Assembly: GCA_027625915.1 (NCBI GenBank)
Contig: JANTQA010000012.1
Location: 12,300,501-12,364,500 of the forward strand
Source of the DNA: Anaeramoeba flamelloides
Taxonomy: Eukaryota; Metamonada; Anaeramoebidae
Length of the DNA: 64,000 nucleotides
Direction of reading: 5' to 3'
In this document: positions 50,004 through 62,860 of the stretch, piece by piece
How positions within the stretch are numbered: the stretch's first letter is position 1
Layout: every line of letters begins with the position of its first letter
Notes under the pieces: generated by a model
Seen by the model: the letters and a program-made list of their open reading frames with translations, nothing else
What the model was told of the DNA's origin: nothing
Database searches by the model: none
Program-made: the position numbers and the translations under genes

Positions 50004-50618
50004 ACCTCTGTAGATTACTTTGCATTTTATAATAAATTTCGATTTATTGGTTGTAAATTGAAATTTTTATATTAGGCTTGAATTTATTTCGATCACTTTT
50101 AAAAAGGTATCTTTTTATGTAATTAGGTAAAGGGGGAATAAAAATTCGAATCTACAACCCAAAAAACAACATTTATGATTATTAAATTCATATGTATTAG
50201 TCTTAAAGTCTTCAATTGGGATTTCCGAAAGAAAAAAAAATAAATCGACAAAAAAGCACCTTATTGAACCACTTCTAAAATTAATACAAAGTTGAAGATC
50301 GATGAGCTAAGAATCAAAATAATATAGAATTAAACTTAACACAAATGATCTTTTTTCCTGTTTCAGGAATTATAAACATTAAGATCAGAGACAATAAAAC
50401 TTGAAAAAAAAAAAATACTTTTTGTATCCTGTACAACTTTGTTTTTTAGTTCTTGGTTAACAGATCCTCAACTCAGTTTTGTTTTTGTATATATTATAAA
50501 AATGGAACAATACTAAAAATAGTTTTCAGAAATACTAATTTGCCGAGTAAAGTTTAATAGACCATAAATGGTCAAGAATAAATGAGGTTCTTGTGTTTAA
50601 ATCATATACATTTCTTGT

Positions 50619-51312
50619 AAACTATTTTTCAGTAAAAGGAGCCCAGTTCTACTGGGTAAAATACATATATTTAAAGGGTTTGCAGAGATATTAGAAGAAA
50701 AATTTTATTTTGGAATTTTTCAAAAGTGAAATCTTTTTTTCACATTTTTTCACATTTTTGTTTTTTTTTTAAAACGTCATTCAGTTGCAAAATTTTTTTT
50801 AATGCAAGATCAATAGTCACTTGGTAAAAATGTGTTATTATAAGGTTATTGAAACCAATTAAATGATTGTTGAGAAAACATATTGCTTTCTATTGGAATT
50901 CCATTCGATCTTTGATCTTGATATTTGTTCAATAAATGTGAAAAAATTTCACTTCATTATCATTTCCTTTTTCAAATAGAGACCTCAAATACCAGCACAC
51001 TTCGTCTGGGGACTTGATTTGTAAAAGAAAAGTATAGAAAATGAAGTGAAAAATGTTTCCTATTTATTATTAAAATACCAGTAGAAGTTCTTAACGAACA
51101 TTGTTGTTTTTCTCAATGGGGCTCTAAGAATTTGAGTTTTTCAATTCTTTCGAAAATTTATTGATTAATTAGTTTTCTTTCACATACATATATAAACAAG
51201 TCTTTGATGCGTATTATTCTATTTATTTCTTATTTGTTCTTCAAAGGTCAATTATATAAAATAATTGATATTTGAAAAAAAAAGTTTGGGCACCTTTGAC
51301 TGAAACAGAGTT
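50619..51312 (+). repeat. CAGTCAAAGG-family TIR element, copy A (near full length)
   Basis: The left end is AAACTATTTTTCAGTAAAAG, then GAGCCCAG. The right end read inward is AACTCTGTTTCAGTCAAAGG, then TGCCCA. The 694 bp match copy B (59706-60401) in reverse complement over the whole length, including CTTGGTAAAAATGTGTTATT, ATCTTTGATCTTGATATTTG and TAGAGACCTCAAATACCA. No transposase is visible, so it is non-autonomous. Confidence 0.75.
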
Positions 51313-52828
51313 GATTAAGGGTTTTTTTATCTTTGTAAAAAAAATTAAAAAGTTAGTTTTTGTAATACCATTATTGGGAAAAAAGATAATGAGAATTTTC
51401 TTCTTTTATATTGGAGATTGAGAAAAAAGAATTTATCAATTACCACCCCTAAAATGTACTGCTATTTATAGCATTTCAAAAAATTTAATTTGTGATCCAT
51501 AATTTTTCAAAATTTTTTAGTTCAAAAAAATTTACCAATTTTATTTTTTGTATTTTTATAATTCAGTAGATAAAGATTCAAGATTTAACTTTTTTTGAGC
51601 TTAATTCCTCCTTCCAAAAATTCACTTTTTAAAAAATTATTGTTTTATTATTATTGACGAAAGAAGTATAAATTACAACATAAATGTCCTTTATCTTAAA
51701 TTTCATCAAAGATAATTTGAGAGTAAAAACATAGATTTCAAGATTGTTCAAGGGAAAAACATACTTAAAAAATTATTCTTTTATTTATTCTATTTCTTTG
51801 GTATAAAAAAACTATTTTTATTGGAATATAATTTGTCATTAAATTAAAAACTTGAGCAAAATTTCGAAAAAATAAAAAAAATGACATAAAAACAAGTTAC
51901 GAAAAAAGAAGGAAGGATATAAACCATACAAAATAAAAAAATAAAAAAATAAAAACCAATCAGCTTAAGGAATTAGTGTCACCCTAGATTTCTCTATAAT
52001 CAAAATATGTTGTAATTGGGCGTAAATGATATTAGTACACAATGACTCAAATAGCTCTAAAAAATCTATTATAAATCTTATTGCACAATAAATTATTACA
52101 TTTTTTACTAATGATCACTATTAAAAAAGTTTCATTTTGAAAAAAATTTTTTTTTTAATTCCTTTTCCAAATTTAAAAACAGAGAAACTCAAAATAAAAG
52201 TATTAAATAATTCACATTTAGAATTTCCAAAAGTAACTATTTTTATATTTTTTTAATTTCAAAGAATAACTCAATAATGATCAACATAAAAGCACAAAGA
52301 CTGATTAGTTTTGTTTGTTTTAATAAAGATAATTGTATCATCTATAGATTTCCATGATTTGAGAAATAATTTTTCAAAAAAATTTATTCATTAATTATTG
52401 AAAATTTTCAAATTAATTGAATTTTTTATTTATTAATCTACATTTCGCCACAAATTTAGAAAAGATATTTTGTGACTTTGTAGTCTGAATATTGATAACT
52501 CAACCTTTAAATTTATGGTGAAATACAGATTTTATTCTGAAATTGTTGAGTGTTTTACTAATATAAAGATCATTTTTAATTGATGAGATCAACAAATATT
52601 ACTACTTAATTAATTGATTTTATATAGAGACATTTGAACCACGTAAAATAATGTTATTAAACCCCAATAACAACATAATTTGATCATAAACTTCTCCTTG
52701 GTAGACGCTAATCCCTTAAGAATGAAAAAGAAAAAAAATTATAATAGTAAATATCAAGCTTTCAATTGTATATAGTGAAAAAGAAATTTTGTGAAAAATA
52801 ACAATTAACTAGAATAGGTTACTCTTAA

Positions 52829-53146
52829 CTATATACACATACAAAAAACAAAGAATAAGATCAAAAGCCTTCCAAAGGAAGCAGAAATTTCGAATAAAAA
52901 AAAAGGACATTTCGAAATCCTTGTTTTTTTCATAAAAAATCTAATAAAAATATTATGTATAATGGGGACCATTAACACCCCCAAACACTTGGTGTTAAAC
53001 TTTTCTAACCTATAACTTAATATAGTTGGTTTGAAATCATTTTTTAATATTTTTAAAATATTAGAAAAAAAAATTATTGGACGATTTTTTTTACATTTTT
53101 TGTATTTTTGGTTAGCGGGTATAAAAATATAATTTCTTTTTTTCAC
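52829..53146 (-). CDS. Hypothetical ORF, about 105 aa, no ATG
   Basis: The longest open frame in this spacer. It opens after a GTTAG that could be a splice acceptor and reads NYIFIPANQKYKKCKKNRPI, later LSYRLEKFNTKCLGVLMVPI, and ends in a hydrophobic LLILFFVFCMCI. Low-complexity parts and the lack of a start codon make a chance frame likely. Confidence 0.2.
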   Translation of the reverse strand: MKKRNYIFIPANQKYKKCKKNRPIIFFSNILKILKNDFKPTILSYRLEKFNTKCLGVLMVPIIHNIFIRFFMKKTRISKCPFFLFEISASFGRLLILFFVFCMCI

Positions 53147-55131
53147 AATTCTCTAACTTCTCCTTTTAAAATATGCCCCTACGACACAAAAAACACTAAA
53201 AATATTAAACTTATCAAATAATTTCCCTTAATAAAATTAAAAAAACTAAATGAAAAAATAAAAATAAATAAAGTTTCAATTTAATTTTTTCTTGAAAAGA
53301 TTTTTTGCCAAAATCCTTTTTGAATTCAAACTGAAATTATGTATATTTTTAGATACAATATCTTGTTTTACCACATTTACTAAAACAAATTCTAAATTAT
53401 GGGAATATTCTTTTCACAAAAGGGACTAATTTGATCTTCAAATGTTTTTTTTTTTTTTTTAAATGGTAAAATTAAAAAAAAGTTAAACTAAAAATAGATA
53501 AACTCTCGGGAAAAGAATTATAATTTAATATATTAGCTTATTCCTTAATTTCAAAATTTTCTCAACCACAATTTTTCAAAAAAAAATAAAAAAGTACACA
53601 GTAATTTCAATAAAAATTTTTGATATTCAAAAGTTGAGAGTGTTTTTATTCGAAAAAAAATTCATCCCAGTGGTTAGCGGAATTAGGTTATAAGGTTAGA
53701 TTTCGAGAAATATTAATCAGAAAAAAAAATAATACTTAATTTTATTAAGGATATATATTAAAGGATCTAATATATATATATATATATATTTTTTGTTAAA
53801 ATGATAAAAAGAGTAAAATAAAAATATTATTAATGGTGAACCTTATCTGAAAAGGAAAATACGAAAAAATTTCTAAACAAAAAAATTACTTTTTGATAAT
53901 TTTAAATGATTTATTCATATATTTTTAATAAAATATTTTTATCTTGATTATTGATAAATAGTGTATTTGTTCAATAATTTTAATTAACCTATGAAAAAAT
54001 TAATTTTCCATACTTGAATGAATTATTATTAAAATTATCCTATTATTAATTCCCAAATGAAAAATAACAACAATTCCATTTTTATATTTATAAAAACAAG
54101 AAGAATTATAGACAAATAAGTCTATAATTAAAAGTTTTATCAACTATTTGTAATTATTATTTATTTCATTTCAAACCGATTCTTTTTAAGTTCTAAAATA
54201 ATTATAAATATAGTTTCCCAAATGATTCTATTTTTGAAATTTTTAGAATCACAAAAATTAAAATTTGGAATTATCAAATTAAAATAATTTCTAATAGAAT
54301 GGGTATTATAAATTTTTTCGACTTGTTAAAGCCCCCTTTAGAATATTTTTTTCAAAACATTAAAAAATTATTTTATTCTGATTCGATAGAATCAAAAAAA
54401 GAATTTTTTATTGATCACCAAAACCCTAAAAAAAAAAAAAAAGAATCTTTTGATTCCATTTCAAAATAAAATGATTTTATTACGAGAAATAAAGAGAAAA
54501 AAGGCAGAATGGATTGAAAGATGATTAAAACTAAAATCCCGTGAAGATATACCTCAAATATTTAATTTTTCTCAAAAAATTAAATTCTTTTCTATAATTT
54601 TAAAAAAAAATTATTAATTCATAAATTTTGAAAATCATGGGATTCTCTGAAAAAACCAAATTTAAACAAAAAATAAGTCGGGATTAATCATTGAAATAAA
54701 AATAAATCATTTGATTCAATGAAATCAAAAAAAGAATTATTTGAGTTTTTTTTCGAAAAAGAATCAAAATGTGAACTCTCGTTATACGTGAATTAAATAT
54801 AAAATATAAATATAAAATACTTTAAAAGAAGAACTAGACAATTGATTTTGTAAAAAGGACACCCAGAAACTAATGTTTAAAATAATCATAAGAAACACAA
54901 AAAAAATGATAATTTTAAGAAAAAAAATATTTTTGCCAAAAATCTCCTAATGAATAATCATAAATTCAAATATTATTATTTTCATATGATTTCAAATACA
55001 ATACACAAAGAAAGAATTTAGAAACATTGCTTTATTATTTTCCTTCCAAAAAAAAATAAGTAGTAATATTGAATATTATCATCTTACAATTTTAATCAGC
55101 AGATACTGTCATGTATTACAATTATCCGGTT

Positions 55132-57156
55132 TTAAAGCCACTTAGGCTTTTCAATTTTACCAGCTAAATAGTTTTCCTTATCAAATCTTCTTTTTTGACC
55201 AACCCAACGGGAGATTTGCACTTCTGAAAGTTGAGTTTCCTGAACGAATTTTAACCTTTCTTCATAATTCATGAAGGGTCCATTTTCAGAATCAACGTGC
55301 TTTAAATACCATTTTTCTAATATTTTTTTTGCATTTTCTGGAATGCATTTTCGTTTGTTTCTCCTCTTTTTTTTTGTTACAAATAATATGTATCTGAATT
55401 TATTATTTGTATTTTCATTGCCATCATTACTATTGCTACCACCACTATTATTTCTTCTTATTTTTTTGATTTTACCCTTTGAAAACTTTGTAAAATTGCG
55501 TTTTCTAATATTTTCATCCTGTGGATTTGTTTTTAGGTTTTCCAACAGTAATCTATCTTTTTTTTTTTGAATTGACTTTCTTTGTTGAGATTTTAATTCT
55601 TGCAATTTACGTATATATTTTTCAAAAAGTTTCTCAGATAAATTAAGCAATCGTTGATCTGTTGTTTTTTTTATATGTGGAAAAATTGAAGATTTGTCTA
55701 AAATATATTTTTTGTTTGTAATACCATGCTGCATTATATTATATATATATATCAATTTCGATTTTTGCTGTTTAAAATTTTCTACTAGGCTTTTTTTTTG
55801 TAATTCTAAGTATCGATAAAGTTTTTCATTTTCTATTTCCATTTCCATTTCCCGAATACCCCCTTCCCCATTCAATAATTCTTTTTTGTTTTGATTTTTT
55901 TTCAATTTCTTTTCTTTACATTTTTTCTTTTCTCTTTCATTTAAATTATAATTTTCATGGTCACTATTTTGAGTCTCTTTTTCTTTTTCCTTTTCCTTTT
56001 CCTTTTCCCTTTCCTTTTTCTGTTCTGGTTCGATATTATTATTATTTTTTTCCTTTTCCTTTTCCTTTTCCTTTTCCTTTTTCCTTTCCTTTTTCTTTTC
56101 TGATTCAATATTATTATTTTCAATAAATATTTCACCAACCTTTTTAATTGGTTTGTTCTTCTTCTCTTTTCCACATTTTTCATCAACACCTTGAATTATT
56201 TTTAATTCAATTTTACTTTTACATTTCCTTTCTTGTTTATTCACATTATTTTGATTCTTGGTTTCGTTTCTTTTTAGATTAAATTTATCTAAATTCATTT
56301 TTACTCCCTGATAACTTTCATTTTCAGATTCAATACTAATATCGCCAGAAATACAATCCCCATTTCCTTTAATTAATTTCTTTTCATTTTGTTTCCTCAA
56401 ATTCAAAACTTTACTTTCTCCATCAGCTGTTGGTTTGCTTTCGCCAACCAAAAAGTTTTTTTGAAATTTCTTTTTATTTTCATTTTCTTTCTTGAATTTT
56501 TTTTCATTTTCATTTTCTTCGATCAAACACTCAAAAGAAAAAAGATCTTGATCAAATTTTTGTAAGATTTCTTTGTTTAAGTCTTTGGGTTGGTCTTCTT
56601 TTGGTTTACAAATCCCTTTTTTTTTTTCAATTACAAAAAAATTATTTAAATCCCTTGTAATTTCTCTGAGTGCTAAAAATAATTTTGGATCTTTTTTCAA
56701 GAAATTAACTTTATTGATTTTGACTTTAATTTTTTTGACTTTTCTTTTCCTTTTGCCTTTTCTGTTCTTTTTTTTTTTTATCATTCTTTTTTTATTTTTA
56801 CAAAGAACATTTTGTGTTTTTTTTTGTGTTTGGTTGTGTATGCCTTGGCTTTCCTTCAATTTTTGTTTTTTGCTATCTGTAGGTACCTTTTTTTGATTAG
56901 TTTTTTGAAATGCAGGTTTGATCTCATTCAGTGGTCCATTTGAGAAATTTGGTTCATTTGATTTTATTTCACAATCGTGTTCAAGGTAAGTGTTGCTTTG
57001 AAAAAGTGAGACACGTTCGTTCCAGGTCTCACTATTGGTGGTACCATTAAATACTTTGCATAATTCAACATCATCAAGAAATGAAAAATTTAAATTCAAA
57101 TCAAAAGGTTCCTCAATTGGGATATTGGGTAGACTGTTCAATGAGTTAAAGCTCAT
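55132..57156 (-). CDS. Divergent TALE-like homeodomain protein, 674 aa
   Basis: Start chosen at the first ATG (57154-57156, MSFNSLNSLPNIPIEEPFDL); the open frame before it lacks a start. The N-terminal 570 residues are low-complexity: Lys-rich patches (KKKKNRKGKRKRKVKKIK), an imperfect tandem of Lys/Glu runs separated by NNNNIEPE, and Asn/Ser stretches. The C-terminal 65 residues form the homeodomain: a basic arm (KKRRNKRKCIPENAKKILEK), helix 1 ending in WYLKH, an enlarged loop (VDSENGPFMNYEER), helix 2 (LKFVQETQLSE) and the recognition helix VQISRWVGQKRRFDK. The loop is longer than in classical homeodomains, as in TALE proteins. The recognition helix keeps Trp48 and Arg53 but has Val at 49 and Gln where Asn51 is nearly invariant. 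A sequence-specific DNA-binding role is likely but altered specificity is expected. Confidence 0.82.
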   Translation of the reverse strand: MSFNSLNSLPNIPIEEPFDLNLNFSFLDDVELCKVFNGTTNSETWNERVSLFQSNTYLEHDCEIKSNEPNFSNGPLNEIKPAFQKTNQKKVPTDSKKQKLKESQGIHNQTQKKTQNVLCKNKKRMIKKKKNRKGKRKRKVKKIKVKINKVNFLKKDPKLFLALREITRDLNNFFVIEKKKGICKPKEDQPKDLNKEILQKFDQDLFSFECLIEENENEKKFKKENENKKKFQKNFLVGESKPTADGESKVLNLRKQNEKKLIKGNGDCISGDISIESENESYQGVKMNLDKFNLKRNETKNQNNVNKQERKCKSKIELKIIQGVDEKCGKEKKNKPIKKVGEIFIENNNIESEKKKERKKEKEKEKEKEKNNNNIEPEQKKEREKEKEKEKEKETQNSDHENYNLNEREKKKCKEKKLKKNQNKKELLNGEGGIREMEMEIENEKLYRYLELQKKSLVENFKQQKSKLIYIYNIMQHGITNKKYILDKSSIFPHIKKTTDQRLLNLSEKLFEKYIRKLQELKSQQRKSIQKKKDRLLLENLKTNPQDENIRKRNFTKFSKGKIKKIRRNNSGGSNSNDGNENTNNKFRYILFVTKKKRRNKRKCIPENAKKILEKWYLKHVDSENGPFMNYEERLKFVQETQLSEVQISRWVGQKRRFDKENYLAGKIEKPKWL

Positions 57157-58783
57157 TGGAATAGTTGCCAAAAAAAAAAAATAAAAAAAAAAAAATGAGA
57201 TATCTAAATTTTCTTAATGCACAAAACGGTAAACAATATGCTCTCTTTTTCAAGTTTTTTGAGTTTCCTTTTTTTTAAGAAACTACTGACATCAGATCTT
57301 GTGCTATGTGTGATATATAACTTCATTTAAGAAGTGTATTTAGAGTAATGCTCTTTATAACTAATCAAATAATAACTAGTTCTCTTGATAAAAAAGAGTG
57401 ACAATATTAGAATATTTATGAGATTAGAAAAACGGCTCAGGTACAATTATTCTTAAATTAAATCGAAAGAAACTGACTTGTAAGACTTGTTCTGGATTGA
57501 AATTTTTTATATAGCTGTTCGTATAGGGTCTGACATCAGTAATTTTTTGAAAAATGGAAACTTGAAAAGTAAAGAATTCATTTCAATGACTCTTCTTTAA
57601 TTTTCCGAATCTTAAAACAAAATTTTTATTTCAAGACTTCAAATTGCACACAGATAATTAAATCCGAAAAACCCAAGCTCCTAACAAAACCAACCAGAAA
57701 TAATATTTTTTGAAATTTCATGAAACTTCCTTATTAAACTTTTTTCTAAAAATTATCATTCTAATAACTTTATTTTATAATAGTAAAACTAAGTATATAT
57801 GAAATGAAAAAAATATTGACTTTTCTTAGTTCCTCTCGATTTAATTATCAATTATGTGAACAATTGCTGTAGATATAAATTTAAATAATTTTCTTTATAG
57901 ATCAATATTATTATGTTTTTGTGTTTTTTTTTCTAAATGATATTTTTTTACCTCTTAATTATTTTTTTTCAAACATATCAAAACTTTTTATAATGATTTT
58001 AATTCTAAGTAGGGTAGAAGTATGTTTAATAATGGGTAAAGTTGTTGTACCTAAAGACAGATAAAAGATTTCCAATCACGGTTCAGCATGAAATTAATAA
58101 AAAAGTAACTTCAATTTTTTTGTTTTCTTTGCAGAAAAGAGACAAACTCAATAATCCAATTTTCTGAGAGTGTTTATTTACTCTTTTACCCCCCCCCACT
58201 TTATTCTTAAAAAAAAAAAAAGAGTATATAATATTTTTTTCTTAATTTTTTAAATGGTTAAGGGCTTAAATAAAAAAAAAAAACAAAACTTTACAAAAAG
58301 AAAGAATAGTGGTATTTATACCTAATTTACAACTAAGAAATGGAATTGATCAAGTTTCCAAACATTGGAGTTTAAAAAAAAGAGGTTAATAATGTAACTC
58401 TATTTGAACAACTATTTTAGTTCTCTGCATCAAAGTGTTGTTTAAAATATTAAAAATATAGATACATCTAGGTATAAGATTTTCTATTTACACAATTTTG
58501 CTAAATAAAATAAAAATCCTAATCGAATATAATTTTTGCTTGTCATTTTTTACAAGTTAAATTTATTCTAGATATTACTTCTATTTTAAAAAACAATGTT
58601 GAAAATACATTGATTCAAAATTTTGTAAACTTTGTCTAATCCTTGAGATTTTCCTAAAAACTCCCCATTTCAGTATAAATACTCCAATCAATACCACTTG
58701 GAATGATACAAACCATGAATGGAATTTCACGCTCAACAAAAATACAAATTAAAGCCCATATTTTCGATTTTTTCCATCAAACT

Positions 58784-59314
58784 AAACTTTGTTTCAGTCA
58801 AAGTTACCAGCATTTTTTACAAATATAAAAAAACAATACATAATTGACATTTGAAGAACAAATATGAAAGAATAATAATAATAAGTATCAAATAATATTT
58901 AATATCTGTTTGAAAAAAAAACTCAAAAATCAAAAGTATTTCTTAAAAATTGAAAACCCCAAAATTCTGAGTGCCCTATTAGAAATTGGATAATTTTCAT
59001 TTTCATCTTTTATTGAAGATCCATATAAAATTCCAATAGAAATTAATATGGTTTCTCTATTATCATTTTTACTTTGCCAATTACAGAAGAATAACACGTT
59101 TTTACCAAGTGACTATCGATTTTACAATAACAAAAAGTTTGGACAGGAAATAAGTGTAAAAAAATTTAAAAAAAAAAAAAGTAAAAATGTGAAAAAATGA
59201 TTTCAATTTTGAAAATTTCTCAAATAAATTTTTTCTTTGAATAACCAGCAAAACATCTAAAAACCTGTAATTTACTCACTAAAAAACAGGGCTCCTTGAC
59301 TGGAAAATGGTTTA
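58784..59314 (-). repeat. CAGTCAAAGG-family TIR element, copy C (internally deleted)
   Basis: Same orientation as copy B. Ends AAACTTTGTTTCAGTCAAAG and, from the right, AAACCATTTTCCAGTCAAGG. The right third matches copy B (TTTTTACCAAGTGACTAT, AATTCCAATAGAAAT); about 160 bp shorter than A and B. Confidence 0.6.
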
Positions 59315-59705
59315 TTGCCTAGAAATATAAGTTTTTTGTGATTAAATTGAGAATCCCCCCACCCAAAAAATTTCGTTCAAACTTTCTTTCTTAAAAGTGG
59401 TAATAAATTTATCTGAATTTTTTTTTAGGGGTATAGTCTCTATGCTACCAGTAGTTCATAAAAATTATTCATTATAATGTCACAAAAAAAAAAATTGTAT
59501 TTAAAAAAAAAAATACACATGTCCAGTAGATAGCATGTTATATAAGAAAGGAACCCTTTTAAACAAGAAGATAGCATTATTATTATTGTAATTTTTAAGC
59601 ATTATATAAAGCATGTATTAACATTTTTTGAGGGTTTCTATAACAACATATAATTTTTTATTAATTTTATAACATATTCATAATTTCAGAAAACAGCTTA
59701 TTAGT

Positions 59706-60401
59706 AAACTCTGTTTCAGTCAAAGGGGTACAACGTTTTTTTCAAATATCAATTATTTTATATAATTGACCTTTGAAGAACAAATAAGAAATAAACAGAA
59801 TAATATACTTCAAAGAATTGTTGATACATGTCTGAAAGAAAACTAATTAACAAATATATTTTCTTAAAAATTGAAAAACTCAAATTCTTAATGCCCCATT
59901 GAGAAAAACAAGGATGTTCGTTTTGAACTTTTACTGGTATTTAAATAATAAATATGAAACATTTTTGACTTCATTTTCTATACTTTTCTTTTAGAAATTA
60001 ATTCCCCAAACGAAGTTTGTTGGTATTTGAGGTCTCTATTTAAAAAAGGAAATGAAAAGGAGGTGAAAATTTTTCACATTTATTAAACAAATATCAAGAT
60101 CAAAGATCGAATTGAATTGCAATAGAAATCAATATGGTTTCTCAATAATCTTTACATGGTTTCAATGGCATTAGAATAACACATTTTTACCAAGTGACTA
60201 TTGATCTTGCAATAAGAAAATTTTTTGTAATTGAATGACTTTTTAAAAAAAAAACCAAAAAAAAAAAACAATAATGTGAAAAAATGATTTCAATTTTAAA
60301 AATTTCCAAAATAAAATTTTTCTTCTAATATCTCTGCAAACCCTTTAAAAAAATGTATTATACCTATTACAACTGGGCTCCTTTGACTGAAAAATAGTTT
60401 A
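59706..60401 (-). repeat. CAGTCAAAGG-family TIR element, copy B (near full length)
   Basis: Reverse-complement partner of copy A (50619-51312), about 696 bp. Ends AAACTCTGTTTCAGTCAAAG and, from the right, AAACTATTTTTCAGTCAAAG, then GAGCCCAG. Confidence 0.75.
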
Positions 60402-60701
60402 TATTTTTTAATAATGGGTGGTATTCTTTTCTCTAAAACATAAAAATATAAATAAAAGTATTATAATTTTATAGGAAATATTTTTAAAAAGGGTATTTGG
60501 TGAACTTTTAAAAATGTATATTGTGATTTAAAGGGTGGGTTAAGTCTTATTTGTTTTATAAGTGTATGCATTAATATAATATTATAATACTGGTATTTGG
60601 ATAATAAAAGGGAAATAACTATAACTAACTTTTCTTTCTTTTCCATGTACAAATAGAGTTTTTTAAGATATGAATTATAATTTTTGACTATAATATACAA
60701 T

Positions 60702-60894
60702 CAGTTCCAAATTTAAGGAACAAACTTTCAACGAAATTTAAGGTATAAAAAAAATCTCAAATTAAGGTACAAAATTTGGAATTCTCGCTAGATAATTTCA
60801 ATTTATTTTACTAGAATTTGAATTATATGCCTTTATTTGAGATTTTTATTGTGCCTTAATTTTTGTTGGAGTTTGTTCCTAAAAAGTGGAACTG
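60702..60894. repeat. 193-bp near-palindromic element with CAGTTCC ends
   Basis: The left arm CAGTTCCAAATTTAAGGAAC continues through ATTTAAGGTAT and AAAATCTCAAAT; the right arm read inward is CAGTTCCACTTTTTAGGAAC with AAATTAAGGCAC and AAAATCTCAAAT. Arms of about 68 bp with scattered mismatches. MITE-like; CAG-starting ends are common in Tc1/mariner relatives. Confidence 0.65.
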
Positions 60895-62399
60895 GCTATA
60901 TCAAATAAAAATAATGAAAATAAAGTGAAAATTTTTTTCAGATTAATTATTCAACTACTGGTGATACAATATACTAATGATATATGTATTTTTTTTTAGT
61001 TACTAATTGTGATGTTGTAAAGATCGAAATGATATGTCAATCAAATTAATTAGAATTCAAAGTATTTCTTAATACGACAATTATATATTTTCCGTTTCAT
61101 TTTTATGGCTTTAAAAAAACTAATAAATTTGAGTTCACATTATCTGTTTTTTAATAAAACCGATTTTTCTTCTTAAAAATATCGTTTAATTAATCTTAAA
61201 ATTTATCATCAGTTATATTACGATTATTTTTCAATCACAATATTTTGGCGTTCAAAAAAATATTAAATTGATAATTATGAGATTATATTTATAAATGATG
61301 ATTTGTATCAATATGATGATATCAATGATAATAATCCTGATCATTTAAATTTTATTGTGAATTGAAAAAATAGCTAAAAATCTTCTAGTGTTAATTTTAT
61401 ATATTCATCAACATTTCTTTATTAGTATTTGAAATTCGAATGTTAAAATCGTTTCACTACATTTTTATATTTCATTTTCAAAGATATTTTGTTGAAATAA
61501 ACTAAAATTCAAATTTTTCACATTGTAAAAAAGGTCCCAAATTTCTCAACAATACAATATCATTCAAAATGTAAATAAATTTTTAATTTTGTAAAATATG
61601 AAAATCATTTTTTCATCTTTGAGTTTGTTTTTATTTTATTTTTTGAATTAAGTTACTTGTTTGGTTTGATCCATCAAATTTTTTTCAATAATTGATATTA
61701 ATATAGATTTGAGTTGTTACAAATAGAAGAACTCAAATAATTTTAGTTGGTAGTATCTAACAATTTGAACTTTCAATATTCCTAATAGAATTTTTAGAAA
61801 TTTACCAATGTATTTTTTTGTTTTTCCTATCTACCAAATTTTGAAAACACCCTTGATTGATTAGTATTGAAAATTATTTATTTTTTTTTTTTTGGTAGTA
61901 TTGGAATTTATAAACAGTTGTTAAAAATTTATTTCACTAATATTTCTAATTTGGTATTTTTTCTTGAATTGATTCAATTAGTTTTTTTATCAAAAATTGA
62001 ATTTTAGTGTTTGAAAATAATTTTATTAGCGGTTTAGAATTGGAATTAATCGTTTGTTGTGGGTTTATTTAATGTTTTTATAAACTAAAAATTCCAAATT
62101 ATTATTAATATTAGAATTGGAAAAAGTGAAATCAAGAGAAATATATTGTATTTAAATATCAAATTACAGGAAAAAAAATAGAAAAACAGTTTCTAGAGAT
62201 TATAAGTTTTTGAAATTTTCTTGGCTTAAACGTATGATTTTAAAAAAAATTATAGTTTAAATGTAAAAAATCTTGGTTAATTTTTTTTTCCAAGTAAATT
62301 TTTTAGGAATTATGTACTTTAAAAATATTCAAAACGAATTTAAAAAAGAAAATTAAATTAAAATTTTTGATTGATCAAAATAATGCGTGTCCAATTACT

Positions 62400-62860
62400 C
62401 TAATCCTATTTTCGAGATATAATCCTCACTTTTTTTCTTCTTGTTCCTCGTAAACATTCAATTCACTGGCGAGGAGTATTCCTAAGTTTAGATTAATCTT
62501 GAATGTAAATTCCTTGATTTTTTAAGTAAATTTTCAATTAGGAATGAAATTTGATGATAATTTTTTCGTAATATTCTCAATTTTCTCAGTTTTTTTTGAA
62601 TTTTTTTTTTGAGAAATAAAAATTTTTCTCTTCACAAATTAACTATATTTTTTGAGAAAACTTTTTGAAATGATCCTTCATTTTTAGAATTTATTATAAA
62701 ATAATCGAACTTTAAGTGATCAATACCTTATTTAATTAGGGTTTATTGTCAGTTTCTTTGATCAGTTAAGGTATAGGTCTTGTTAACAAAAAAAAACATT
62801 ATTTTTATTTTGAAGTATGGATAAAACTTTTGTGCATGCTTGATTTTAACAAGAGTAACT
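62400..62860 (-). repeat. Dispersed repeat, family 4, copy 2
   Basis: Inverted relative of 17405-17850 over about 450 bp. One internal stretch reads like an exon on the minus strand (NLGILLASELNVYEEQEEK with AG before and GTGAGG after), but the same DNA is shared with copy 1, where the frame is not kept, so I treat it as repeat. Confidence 0.55.

Larger units (their letters stand above)
49285..55131. other. Spacer between the nucleoplasmin-like and homeodomain genes
   Basis: Two TIR elements (49537-50003 and 50619-51312) and one weak ORF (52829-53146). The stretch 53200-55100 is A/T-rich with a (TA)n run near 53770-53790 and nothing else recognised. Confidence 0.5.

Noticed and set aside
60461-60700. 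Minus-strand frame including MEKKEKLVIVISLLLSKYQY
   Set aside because: Low-complexity composition, no neighbour or splice support, and flanked closely by two mobile elements.
62425-62510. Apparent minus-strand exon reading NLGILLASELNVYEEQEEK with AG and GTGAGG borders
   Set aside because: The stretch lies in a dispersed repeat shared with 17405-17850, where the frame is not conserved.
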